Source: Saccoglossus kowalevskii
Taxonomy: Eukaryota; Hemichordata; Enteropneusta; Harrimaniidae
Length of the DNA stretch: 23,169 bases
Assembly (NCBI RefSeq): GCF_000003605.2
Contig: NW_003105604.1
Coordinates: forward strand, 1-23,169
Direction of reading: 5' to 3'
In this document: piece after piece, positions 1 through 10,192 of the stretch
How positions within the stretch are numbered: the first letter of the stretch is position 1
How the letters are laid out: the number at the start of each line of letters is the position of its first letter
Translations under genes and position numbers: made by a program
The notes under the pieces: model-generated
The model's database searches: none
Seen by the model: only the letters and a program-made list of their open reading frames with translations
What the model was told of the DNA's origin: nothing

Positions 1-228
1 TTATTAGGAGGAGGTAAACATAGGTTGGCAGCAGCGGTGGCTACATTATCAGATGAGTGCATGGGAGCAGCATCTGTGGCAAGACGTAACAGTGGTTGAG
101 CATCGGTGGCTAAGTTATTAGAAGGAGGTAAACATAGGTTGGCAGCAGCGGTGGCTACATTATCGGATGAGTGCATGGGAGCAGCATCGGTGGCAAGACG
201 GAACAGTGGTTCAGCATCCGTGTATAGC
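1..228. repeat. 114-bp coding tandem repeat, two copies
   Basis: 1-114 is repeated at 115-228 with about seven base differences. The period is exactly 38 codons and one minus-strand frame is open through both copies. Each unit holds two LATDA-type motifs, then APMHSSDNVATAAANLCLPP. Several differences are synonymous (TCT/TCC and ACA/ACC) and others are P/S, L/F and Q/E. It lies directly downstream of the zinc-finger-like module of the gag-like ORF, one frame away. Confidence 0.8.
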
Positions 229-1062
229 ATAGTCTAGACTGAGGAGTCGGTCATGCTTTGGATAGTGTGGGCAGTCTTTAGCCTGGTGAGATGATTGAAT
301 GGAGCGAATTTTTAAACATGGACGACAGATGTGCTTTTCCAGCTCACCAACGTAATTCTTGTGGTCTTTGACCATTGAACACTTGCCTTCCTGATATGCA
401 GCACAATATCGGACTGTGGCAGATTTGGGTTTCTTTGTGAGCTTGCTATGTAAACATCTTGCCCTTTCTTTTTCAAATATATCATCCCATGACCTTCGAC
501 CTCGCTCAATGGCACGCAACACTTCAGCGTGGAATTGGCGAATTTCATCCCAGGCAAAGGTTTCAGAAAGGTTTAAAAGTTCCATCAAGTGCTCTCTGTG
601 TGCTTGTTTATGTTTCTTACTTTCAATGTAGCTGATTATATACAATTCACCTCTGGTGAAGGTTGTCAAGCTGAGTTGGGCATAAGGAATTTCATCATAA
701 CAGCTCGGGTTTGTTTGGTGGCAGTCTCATTTTGGCTGGATGTATTCGTTGTGCTGGAAGAGTCACTGCTGCTGTCTGATGATGAGTTATGATCTACTAA
801 TTTGAGCTGCTTTTTGGTTTTCTTTATCGTTTTGGAGATGGAGTCGTCATATTTAGAACGGGCAGTTTTGGCTTGGATGGATTTAGCGGGAGGAGCGGTT
901 GCTGTTAACGTTGATTTGAAAATTGCTGTTTTTGAGCATTTGTCGTTGTAATTCGATTTCCAGTTCTAGATTGTCATTTTCATGTCGTATAGAATCAAGC
1001 ATTAGCTTCTGTTCTCGGCTTGTGGACCGGGAGGCGTGTTTGTTGGTTTTGAGGGCCGACAT
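1..1062 (-). pseudogene. Decayed gag-like ORF of a DIRS/Ngaro-type retroelement
   Basis: From an ATG at 1062 the minus strand reads MSALKTNKHASRSTSREQKL and an acidic coiled-coil-like stretch to TAA at 885-883. A second frame carries a lysine-rich and then serine-rich segment (DHNSSSDSSSDSSST) to TGA at 668-666. A third frame, open from before 669 to 211, has a cysteine-histidine module: CAAYQEGKC, H, then HICRPCLK and later H and C. A fourth frame runs from 228 to the window edge through the 38-residue repeats. The spacing of the Cys/His module resembles gag-like proteins of tyrosine-recombinase retroelements; that attribution is from memory. No reverse transcriptase is in the window. At least three frame changes show decay. 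TTG at 669 is not a start. Confidence 0.6.
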
Positions 1063-1615
1063 TCATGGAGTCGAATCACGAGATTCTTACGTCGCCATGT
1101 TGTTTCGTGGTCGTTCCGAGCGGGCGGTCTTTTCAAAATCAAAGATAAAAGAACTTTCACTGTTGAGTCGGCAAAATCTTCCCATCGGACCATTGTGTGA
1201 GCTTATGGGAACTGAGCAGGTGGAACTACGCATAGAACGGGGTGCCGTCGCCGTAAATAAACTTCTAGAACAGAAAAAATACAAGACAGCCTGAAAAACA
1301 AAATACTGAAGCAGACTGAGAATCTGCTGCCACTAGGTGGCGCTATATATTGATGGTTACACTGCAACAGAGATAAACTGAACAGGCAAATCTATATATG
1401 TGCAGCAATTAACCAAATTTATACTAAAAACAAATTTAACACTATTAGAGACATAATACAAATTAATTAGCCGTACAAACATGAAACATGGCAACTAATA
1501 TTTGTCTGCTATTTGAGATGTACAATGTGAAACAATGTAATCCACATTATTAAAGTTTATAATACTTGAGATATTGACTAATTATTATACGAAAGTGTGA
1601 ATCCGGTGATTATTA
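1063..1615. other. Non-coding spacer upstream of the gag-like ORF
   Basis: The open frames here on both strands (such as 923-1294 plus) have no recognisable motif and overlap the gag-like sequence. The 5' part is probably the untranslated leader of the retroelement; the rest is AT-rich with nothing I can name. Confidence 0.4.
1330..1345 (+). promoter_or_regulatory. CTCF-like motif
   Basis: CCACTAGGTGGCGCTA closely matches the core recognised by bilaterian CTCF (CCAnnAGRKGGCRC). It lies about 270 bp upstream of the gag-like ORF. One match in a 23-kb window can be chance or part of the element's own 5' region. Confidence 0.3.
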
Positions 1616-1863
1616 TACAAAGCAGTTAAAAGACTCTAAGGCGTGGCCTTCACACATTCAACTTGCACATAGCCAATCAAACTAAGTACTGAACACGTCA
1701 TATCTTTTGATTAATCGTTCACTATATTAATAAACTACAAATACCACACTGTCAGAAATAGCGGTCCGGATGGCAACGGTTATATCGTAATTAGTTCCAA
1801 ATCACTGAGTCAAGTTCCGTCCAGGACATCGCACGAGCCTAAATGATGACAGATATAACACAG
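1616..1863 (-). repeat. Left arm of a 248-bp inverted repeat
   Basis: Reverse complement of 3307-3554 with few mismatches, for example AAATGATGACAGATATAACA against its complement at 3310-3329. Read on the minus strand it begins TGTGTTATATCTGTC, the same start as the presumed LTR on the right, and it stops at CTGCTTTGTA, short of the presumed polyadenylation signal. It may be a truncated LTR in opposite orientation. Confidence 0.85.
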
Positions 1864-2020
1864 AGTAATGTAAAACTAATAAGGGGGCACACAATGTCAC
1901 ATATCATCAATGTACCAAATTTCATTGAAATGTGATTAGAAATTAAGATATCGATAGATGGTTTATCCATCGGATGGTTTATATAAACAAAGATGGCGAC
2001 TTTGACTATTGCGCCGATCA
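1864..2020 (+). repeat. Single unit of the 7.8-9.2 kb repeat family
   Basis: gtaaaactaataagg, then atcaatgtaccaaatttcat and tgaaatgtgattagaa matches the core unit of the tandem array at 7830-9150. It starts right at the inner edge of the left inverted arm. Confidence 0.55.
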
Positions 2021-2348
2021 ATCAACGAGTACAACTGAGACGTTACCAAGCTTTAATTACATATTTTTTAGGTGATTGGAAGTTATCGAAGGAGTCACCG
2101 GCAGTAATTAATGCAAGTCGCACCCAGGTCAAACCTCTAACTGGTGATTTCTATTAAAATAGTGCATTGGATTGTGGGAAAATCCATGTTCATCAGCACA
2201 AATGTCGCACTTCCACAGCGCGACGACGAACGCCGTTTAAAGTAACATTTTCTGTAAACGAATACATTGAGGGACAAGCTCAATGGTAACAGTATTACAT
2301 TGGGTAGTAATTATATCAGAGGTAGTAACAATAACTTTCAAATCGTAC

Positions 2349-2533
2349 CTGTATCTGCTTTGGATGCACCAAATGCATCTAATAATGACACATACAGCAC
2401 ACCAAATGAGAAGAAACCGCCCCCGATAAAGAGCATACACTATGAAGCCGGCGAACGCAATGAACCATCCATATCCTCCATCTGGTGGTTCGATACTATT
2501 GTTTGATGATTCAGGGCTACCAGGATTGCCCAT
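2349..2533 (-). pseudogene. Orphan SLC16 first exon, frameshifted
   Basis: ATG at 2533 opens MGNPGSPESSNNSIEPPDGG, followed by YGWFIAFAGFIVYA. One frame away the match to exon 1 of the complete gene resumes with FFSFGVLYVSLLDAFGASKA and a donor G|GTACGA in the same phase. The length (185 bases) is one more than phase allows, and the switch lies at CTCTTTATCGGGGG (about 2416-2429), again near five G. GTGCAGTCATG is shared with exon 1 of the complete gene. The rest of this copy would lie to the left, past 1, since no later exon is seen below 2349. The insert-like inverted arms on both sides also allow a relocated fragment. It could be a live exon if the extra base is an assembly error. Confidence 0.75.
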
Positions 2534-3306
2534 GACTGCACAAAGTATGACTTACTTTGATCACAACAGAGTATAGCATCACCTGGTCTAAGCATTCATG
2601 AAGGCAGGAAACGCCACAGGGCAGGTGAACCCCCTAGTTTACTGATAGTTTGTCTAGATCGTTGATATCTGGTTGCCTGAGTTCTATCATTCATGTTTAT
2701 TTTATGTTCTCAGGTTTATTTCATTCGTACACTGTGTCGAATTCTTAAAAAAACATCCTTAAATTGTTTGATTAATCAACAAATTACTGATCGCTGTTCG
2801 CTGTATTTAAATTGATGTACAGGGAGTCTGTACTGTACCTAAATTGACAGGTTATTTGGGTCATGTTCCGTTATCAAAGGTTACAGTTCAATGAACTATC
2901 CCTGTATAGATGTTGTAATGTTACATGTTGCAGCTTACTCGATTAGAGAAACTGACAATAACGTTGCTCACAAGTGAAAGCTGGATTTATTCGAATACTT
3001 GGCAAAACTAATAAATGAGTTAACGTTTCAGAACCGAAAATTAGGTAAACTTAAAGAATGTATAATATTATCAGTAAAAAATCATCTGTATACGAAGTTC
3101 GCAAAAAGCATCCAGTCTTCAGAAGTCACTTCACTTTATTATTAGCACGTATTATGCTGTTATAATTATTATTTCCGACCGTTGTGAGATTGTATTTTCT
3201 AGATTCTTTGATTGAACGCAGCATTTACAGTTAGTTCCAAGTTGTGTTATGAATTAGTTTTCGCGTATCTGTTGACCGACTTATTTAGCTGATTACTAGT
3301 GAATGG
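2534..3306. other. Spacer inside the inverted repeat
   Basis: AT-rich, upstream of the orphan first exon. The first 30 bases resemble those upstream of exon 1 of the complete gene (tgactgcac...tatgactt). Beyond that I see no gene or clear element. Confidence 0.4.
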
Positions 3307-3554
3307 CTGTGTTATATCTGTCATCATTTAGGCTCATGCGAGGTCCTGGACGGAACTTGACTCAGTGATTTGGAACTAATTACGATATAACCGTTGCCAT
3401 CCGGACCGCTATTTCTGACAGTGTGGTATTTGTAGTTTATTAATATAGTGAACGATTAATCAAAAGATATGACGTGTTCAGTACTTAGTTTGATTGGCTA
3501 TGTGCAAGTTGAATGTGTGAAGGCCATGCCTTAGAGTATTTTAACTGCTTTGTA
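3307..3554 (+). repeat. Right arm of a 248-bp inverted repeat
   Basis: Pairs with 1616-1863 across a 1443-bp spacer that contains the orphan SLC16 first exon and a fragment of the 7.8-9.2 kb repeat family. The outer ends read TACAAAG and CTTTGTA, so TA flanks CAAAGCAG on both sides; this would suit a TA-duplicating DNA transposon as an alternative to the LTR reading. Confidence 0.85.
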
Positions 3555-3899
3555 ATTGGTTAAGTTTTTGATACGTAATAAACAGTCTAAGTCCTTGGTC
3601 ACAGAGAGAGGGAGAACTCCACGAGGCGAGAGAGTCTTGGTCAGTGCTGGGGAGAAATCCCGAGGAGGCAGTTTGCCTCGAGGCGTTCTCGATGTGTCTA
3701 ATGACTAGCTATTGAAACGTATTTCGTTGTGTGCGTCTATTTGACTGTAAAGCTTAAGTGACTTTCCCGGTCCGGTACCTCAAGCAGACGAGATATAGAG
3801 ACAGACGATATCCCCCCCCCCGACACGTATTGGAGAAACCCCGAGGAGAAGAATTTCCCCATGATAGTTGCTTTGGGACAACGTTGATACAGTGTAACA
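3308..3899 (+). mobile_element. Possible LTR (solo or 5' LTR), plus orientation
   Basis: The segment starts TGTGTTATATC and ends GTGTAACA, giving the TG...CA ends of an LTR. It has a CCAAT-type box (ATTGG), AATAAA at about 3578-3583 placed as in an R region, and a following TGTCGGCGCCGGTG that could be a primer-binding site. I see no target-site duplication and no gag or pol downstream, so the call rests on form only. Confidence 0.4.
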
Positions 3900-4000
3900 A
3901 TGTCGGCGCCGGTGATCTCTTGTCGGTGCGCAACTTAGCCAAAATAAAAAAACACGATCATTAAAAATTTGATCACTGTTATTACAAAGGAGGTAGAAGG

Positions 4001-4480
4001 TAATACATTTCGAGCGAAAGTATTCAATCGTTAGTTTTTTGGCTGTTGCCATATGGCAGCGGTGGACAAGGACTTTTCTTTCCCAATTAGTGACGGTATG
4101 GCTTGCCTGACAAGTATGAAGAAAATCGACCAAGTCAAAAAAATCAAGTTGAAAAACAGTTACTGGTGAAAAGTTACCCCAACTTTGAGGTCAAATTTCA
4201 CAGTAATGAAAAAAGACATTAAAAAATAGTAACTTTGTATCTACACTCAAGCTGAGTATAATGAGCTACTAGGATGTTCTAGAATAGTAGGGTGAGATAC
4301 ATTTGGCGCGAAGGTATTCATGGCAACTATATATGGGTCAGAATTTAAAAAAAAAAATACCAGGTGATGAAAAAAGATATAAAATATTCAAATAACAAGC
4401 TAAGTAGAATGAGCTATGTCCAATGTATTTAACTCTAAATTTGTTGGCGGAGATACATTTGGCGCGAAAATATTCAACAC
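4001..4480 (+). repeat. Three diverged repeat units with E2F-like palindromes
   Basis: Units near 4001-4030, 4206-4320 and 4368-4480 share gatgaaaaaagatat, gagctat or similar, and gatacatttggcgcgaa followed by tattca. The palindrome is perfect at 4458-4469 (TTTGGCGCGAAA), one base off at 4302-4313, and altered at 4008-4019 (TTTCGAGCGAAA). A weaker relative sits at 6443-6470. They look like copies of one repeat; E2F binding is only a motif match. Confidence 0.5.
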
Positions 4481-5779
4481 ACGCACACACGTGATTTTAA
4501 AGGAGCGGATGATTTTTAGGACAATTCTAGCGGAGCGGATCGCCAATATAATTTCCAGTATGATCCTGCCAAAAGAGAGGCAGAAGTAAAACAAGACAAT
4601 ACACTTTATCTCCAACAGAGGGCGACCAGCATATTGTCACTGAAATACAGTGGGGCGATTACTTCAAATATTTCTCTTCAGTTATTATTTTGATAATTTG
4701 TTTGGAATATATTTCATTATGTAATGCTGTATGTTATATTCCTTGCATGGAAATCTATTTATTTAATTACAGTTACATGTATATCATGTCGGATTTTATT
4801 AAGCATAAACTTTTTTACATAAGATTAAAATTAATTTGAAGCATATACTCTATTCTAGTGTACAGTCTAACAAACATAGAGTAGACTGCACCACTCAATG
4901 CTGTATATAATAGATGCAAACAATATTTTCATATGTCCAGCATTGTCATATAATTTTCTACACTCAATGCAGGTAAGCAATACACCCAGAGTTGACCGTG
5001 CCATACGACCGGAATGCGATGCAACGTATATATATATCTACCACATTTCTCCATTTCTTTTGACGTACCAGATTATATTATATACCTATTAAGAGCCATG
5101 CATGTAAAGACGAACAACGGAAATTTGAAAAGACACGATTTATAAGTGACATACGAGTGTTGACGATGTTTTCAGCCATACAACACCAATCATGGTGGCA
5201 GTCTGTATTTGCGATATGATAATCCACAAACATGTTGTGTTCCATGCAGTTGAGGCCAACGCCAGTCTGAACTGTCTAGAATACTCAAATCGTCACATAA
5301 TTGATGAGAAACACAACTTAATATTTAATAGAAAACACACCAAAAAACAAGATAAAGGGTTGAAAATACAATGCGTAAATGAGTCTATCTATTTGACAGA
5401 CTCAACGCTGAATTGGAATGGTCTTCATTCAAATAGTGAATTAATTAACTTAATTACGGTTTTTGAAAAATACACTGTTTATATTTTCGTCTCTCTCAAA
5501 ATTTCGTTTTAACTGATGAACAAGGTTACATTTGAGTGGTTTTTGTACGTTCATATTCAGACAATAAATTCAGACAAATATAGGTTAGCAATAGTGTTTC
5601 TACAATTCTACGTTTTATGTTTGAAGACAATGAATCGTTCGTTCATATAATTACTTTTATGCATAATTAATGAATTATGAATTAATGAATGCCCGTTACA
5701 CGAATTTAAATCAAATAAATGATGTAATGGCGATCTGTGAGTAAACATGAAATTATGGAAGAGTGAATATGCATTGTAA
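4481..5779. other. AT-rich spacer without a supported gene
   Basis: A 106-codon open frame at 5192-5512 (plus) has no motif, no family resemblance and no promoter evidence, so I do not call it a gene. Repeated short strings such as cactcaatgc (4891 and 4962) are seen. Confidence 0.4.
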
Positions 5780-5950
5780 TTAAACTGTTGGAATAAAAGT
5801 TATATCTTCATTAGACTGTATTAAATCAGTATTCCGTTTTCCCCATCATTTGAAATAAAAAAAAGCACAAATCCGCCGACATTATAAAAAAATGTGCTCA
5901 GTCATGGAAAAACGCAGCATAGTCGTCTCCTAGAACATCACGCATACAAT
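5780..5950 (-). pseudogene. Eroded SLC16 terminal exon
   Basis: On the minus strand an acceptor (TCATTTAG at 5952-5951) is followed by a reading CMRDVLGDDYAAFF, matching the start of exon 6 of the complete gene (VMRDVLGNYDAAFY). It then hits TGA within three codons. The 3' end matches again around the stop codon (plus strand ttaaactgttg and the nearby tatcttcatta). It is 171 bases long against 227, so about 56 bases are gone from the middle, removing most of TM12 and the tail. No other exon of this copy is clear between 5950 and 10300. Confidence 0.72.
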
Positions 5951-7763
5951 CTAAATGAGATAATAAATTGATATGTCATAAAGTAGTCTAGATTTCGTTT
6001 ATGCGATTCCCAAAGTGACTCATATGAAATAAATGTATGTAAATATATGTCTACAAAATGTGTTCAATATTAATTTGACCTAGTTCCAACGAATATGTGC
6101 TAGATATATTACTTTGAATGAACAGTGATATCCTTAAACTTAATATTTTGACCGGCAAAGGCGTTAATCTATCTAGCACAGAGAACCAGAAAAATTATCA
6201 CTACTTTAAAAGCCGTATTTTCATTCGTTCAAACCGCATTCGCACTGAATCGAACATAGAAATTCTCTTCATTTAGAGTAGGCGAACACTCTTTGTTTTC
6301 AAGCTCGTACAGCACAACATATTTTTGTCATTTCATTATTACTTTGTGTGTGAGAGATTATGCTCTGGGGTAGTACGGATATTCTCTCAATTAACCTCAA
6401 GTCTATGATATGTTTATAACAGTTATGAAGATAGTACAGGAAGAATACATTTGGGCGAATAGTAAGTTCAACTTATGGAGTTATCAAAATCGTTCTTGCA
6501 GAAAGTAACGATACACAACAGCCACCATAAAAGTTGCACCATGTCCATATGAAGCCATGCACCTATCAAGCCATGTCAATATTTAGTACAGTAGTAAATG
6601 AACTAGATGTTAGCGTTCTAATAAGTAATTAATAACAAATAGTATCTAATTGACGCCCGAGACAAATAGTCTATTATGGTAATCCCATGCCAGTGTATTT
6701 AAACTGGAACATTTAAAACTGGTAATTCCATAATCAAGTTTGACCTACATAGAACGTAAATTATGTATTAGGTGGGATACGATTCAAACTGCATTTTGTG
6801 AGATATTTTGTTTTTTCAAACGACAACTATTCTAACTGAACTCATTAACCATCATTAATTGCGACAGATTCATTCTTGGGCGGTTGGTAAAGCTTGTTTT
6901 TTTTCTGATAAAACTCTAGCTTCATAAATAGGTATGCCATTATAGGAACATTTATGTTCTTATGTATTAGTAAATGATTTGTCACCTTGTGGTATGTGTA
7001 TGTGTTGATAATGTTTCCTATACCTATAGACTATGCACACTAAGGATGGATCACAGAAATTATAACATACGAGAATGACTAATTTAGTTATCACGATTTC
7101 GAGAACGAAAATCTCAAATCTATTTATTTGTTGAATTGTTTTTAGTTTTAAATTTTTCATCACCTCCCACGAAGGTCTTCGAATGGTAATCATATTTCTG
7201 CGTTTGAGGCTGTGAGGGTCTCTATGTCATAACTTTTTCACGTTGCTGGTAATACAAGTCTAAGTGTTTCAATGCCACGGCAAATTCATCGCCAGTGTCC
7301 GAATCATGCCAAGTTGTCACTAAACGTGAGCTAATACTGACATATATTCATTCAGAACCAATATATATATATATCTAATATACACTTTACTTTCAATATC
7401 CCAAAACCACGATAACTGAAGAATTATGGTGACAATCGAATTTATACAATGATCCTAATGTATATACTCACTTATGAAAGGCCCCATTCTTTACTAAATA
7501 TAGAGTTCAAAATAACTGAAACACCGAGGTATTTATTTATTCATGTCGGTAGGGGGTCAAAGTTCGATCACCTGCTGCACATCACACGCTATTCTGAAAT
7601 GTTTTGCACGAGTCCCTATGTCCTCTTCCAAAAGATTGTCAATTAAATTCTATTATAATAGTACTATATAAACTTGTTTAATAATATGTATAATTTTAGA
7701 TCACCACAGATGACCAAATGTATCTGGCTGTATGTAAATAATATCAAAGAAAGCTTAGAAAGA
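5951..7763. other. AT-rich spacer, probably remains of a lost SLC16 copy
   Basis: No clear exon. A minus-strand string near 7470-7495 (GGGGCCTTTCATAA|GTGAGT) vaguely resembles the end of exon 2 (GGAGTTTTTATAA|GTATGT), but upstream homology does not hold. The flank at 7681-7766 resembles intron 1 of the complete gene near 15205-15273. Confidence 0.35.
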
Positions 7764-9240
7764 ACTCCCATGTGCTGAGAGTATTGGAGACACATTAAAT
7801 TTAAAATTCAAAATTACTTGTACTTGATTGAGATAGTGATGGAAAAGCTGAAAACTAATAATGCAAATCAGAAAATTAATATGAACAGATTTGAGTGTAA
7901 AACTAATGAGGTCTGCGCAATGTAACAGACCATCTATGTACCAAGTTTTATTGAAATGTGATTGGAACCAAAAAAATATGAATTATTATGCTAATTAGGG
8001 AATTAATATAAACAGATTTTAACCCCAAACTAATCAGGTTTGTACATTGTCCTAGAGCATCGTTGTACCAAGTTTCATTGAAATGGAATAATTAGTACCT
8101 TAGATATCAGTGTGATAGCTTAAAATTGGTTAATTATGCAAATTAGTAATTAATATGTACAGAGATTAACCCACAATTATCCAGGTCTGTCTATTGTCCT
8201 ACAGCATCCATGTACAAAGTTTCACTGAAATGAGATGATTAGTACTTGAGAAATCAGGGTGAAAGCTGAAAATTAATTATTTATGCAAATTAGGTAATTC
8301 ATATGCACAATTATTTACCCTAAAACTAATCAGGTCTCTGGATAGTCCTAAAAGATCTATGTACCAACGTTCATTGAAATGTGATGATTAGTACTTGAGA
8401 TATCTGTGGAAAAGCTGAAAATTAACTAATTATGCAAATTAGGTGATTAATATTCACAAATATTTATCCCAAAAATAATAAATGTACCAAGTTTCATTGA
8501 AATATAATGCTTACTACTTGAAACATCAAAAGCTGAAAATTTATTAATTATGCAAATTAGGTAATTAATATGCACTGATATTACCCTAAAAACTATCAGG
8601 TCTGTGCAGTGTCCTATGACATCTATGTACCAAGTTTCATTGAAATGTGATGATTAGTACATGATCAGTGGAAAAACCGAAAATTCACTAATCATTATGC
8701 AAATTAGGTAATTAGTAATTAGGTAATTTTTACCAAAAACTAATCAAAACCTAGAATTAGTTCAGAGCATATATGTACCAAGTTTCATCAAAATCCAATG
8801 AGTGGTTGTTTAGATATCAGTGGAACAGTCATGGAACAGCTAAAAATTAGCTAATTATCATGCAAATTAAGTTTGAATATGCACGGATTTTCACCAAAAA
8901 CTAATCAAATCTGCGCACAAGTTCAGAGCATCTATATACCAAGTGTCATCAAAATCCAATGAGTGGTTCTTTAGATATCAATGGAACAGTCATGGAACAG
9001 CGAAACATTAGCTTATTATCATGCAAATTAGGTAATTAATATGCATGGAATTTTACCAAAATCTAATCAAATCTGTGCATTGGCCTAGAGCATCTATGCA
9101 CCAAGTTTCATAAAAAACTGATGTATGGTTCTTGAGATATCAGTGGAAAAGACGGACACACATACACACATACATACATACACATACAGACAGACACACT
9201 AACTGCAAAGAATTCCATTTTGTGCTTCGCACATGGGAGT
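7764..9240 (+). mobile_element. Helentron-type non-autonomous element A (tandem core, microsatellite, 3' hairpin)
   Basis: The ends are inverted 12-mers, ACTCCCATGTGC at 7764-7775 and GCACATGGGAGT at 9229-9240. Between them lie about nine diverged core units of 120-160 bp, each with tatgcaaattaggtaatta, then aaaactaatcaggtctg and tgtaccaagtttcattgaaa. Next comes a GACGGAC/ACAC/ACAT microsatellite (about 9150-9200) and a short hairpin (TGTGC-TTC-GCACA, 9215-9236). This order is that of pearl-type elements and Helentron-associated interspersed elements. No Rep/helicase gene is present, so movement would need a helper. Confidence 0.65.
7830..9150 (+). repeat. Core tandem array of element A, about nine units
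   Basis: The marker gtaccaagttt or a close variant starts near 7937, 8064, 8211, 8361, 8484, 8627, 8775, 8937 and 9098. Spacing varies from about 123 to 162 bases. Later units share aaaatccaatgagtgg in place of the earlier gaaatgtgatgatt, showing two subtypes within the array. Confidence 0.8.
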
Positions 9241-10145
9241 CAAAAATAATGTACAATGCACGTTATAACCTTATTAAATAAAACAAGTCATTGAAAATGA
9301 CACAGTCCCCGTTAAATTTTTGAAAGTTCTCTTTGTGCTCATCATATTAAAGCGGAGGGGTTGTCGCGAGCGTGTCCTTGAAACTTGAGTTCCAAGTGGC
9401 GTATACAACATATTGTTTATTTACATCAAAACACGTATTCCGTGTAGTAGTAATATGGCCAAAAATAAAAACAGCCGTTATTCGGCCATCTTTGATCTGA
9501 TTATGAAACACACTGATATGTATGACGTATGTGCCAAATATGAATGAAAATGGTACATAAATTGTGGAAATATAGTAGTAAGGCCAAAAAGTCAGATGGC
9601 TGTCAATCAGCCATCCTTGACCAGATTTTGAAACAAATTGTCATGGACATGCATCCTAACATGTATAAAGTACATGTATGTGCCAAATTTGAATGAAAAC
9701 TGACAGAGCACGTCCAAGATTCCACATATAAAAAAAAGATGCCTGCCAGTCCACCATCTTTGATCCAATTGCGAAATAAATCGTCAGGGACATGTATCAT
9801 AACATGTATAATCCATGTACCAAGTTTGAATGACAACTGACAAAGCATGTCCAAAATACGACATTTTCAAAAAACAAGATGGCTGCCAGTCGGCCATCTT
9901 TGATCCAATTGTGAAATAAATCATCATGGACATGTATCCTAACATGTCTAATCTATGTACCAAGTTTGAATGAAAACTGACAAAGCATGTCCAAAATACA
10001 ACATTTTCAAAAAACAAGATGGCTGCCAGTCGGCCATTTTGAATCGAATCGCTAAACCACTGCATGTGCATATGTCCCACATAAAGTACTAGGCACATGC
10101 AAAGAATGAACGGGATCGGTCCAAGGGATTCTGAGATATGACTCT

Positions 10146-10181
10146 GGACGGACGGACGGACGCACAGACGCACGGACGGAG
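10146..10181 (+). repeat. GGAC/GCAC tetranucleotide microsatellite
   Basis: Run of ggac and gcac/gcag units directly before the terminal hairpin of element B. Confidence 0.85.
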
Positions 10182-10192
10182 ACCGAATTATA

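Noticed and set aside
923-1294. 123-codon plus-strand frame
   Set aside because: It is antisense to the coiled-coil part of the gag-like ORF and has no motif.
5192-5512. 106-codon plus-strand open frame
   Set aside because: No motif, no family resemblance, no splice or promoter support, and AT-rich context; treated as chance.
7470-7640. Possible exon 2 remnant of the lost SLC16 copy
   Set aside because: Only about 16 bases at the donor resemble exon 2; upstream sequence gives no convincing alignment.
7764-9240. CRISPR-like or centromeric satellite reading of the tandem array
   Set aside because: Units are long, diverged and unequal, with no spacers, and the inverted ends, microsatellite and hairpin show a mobile element.
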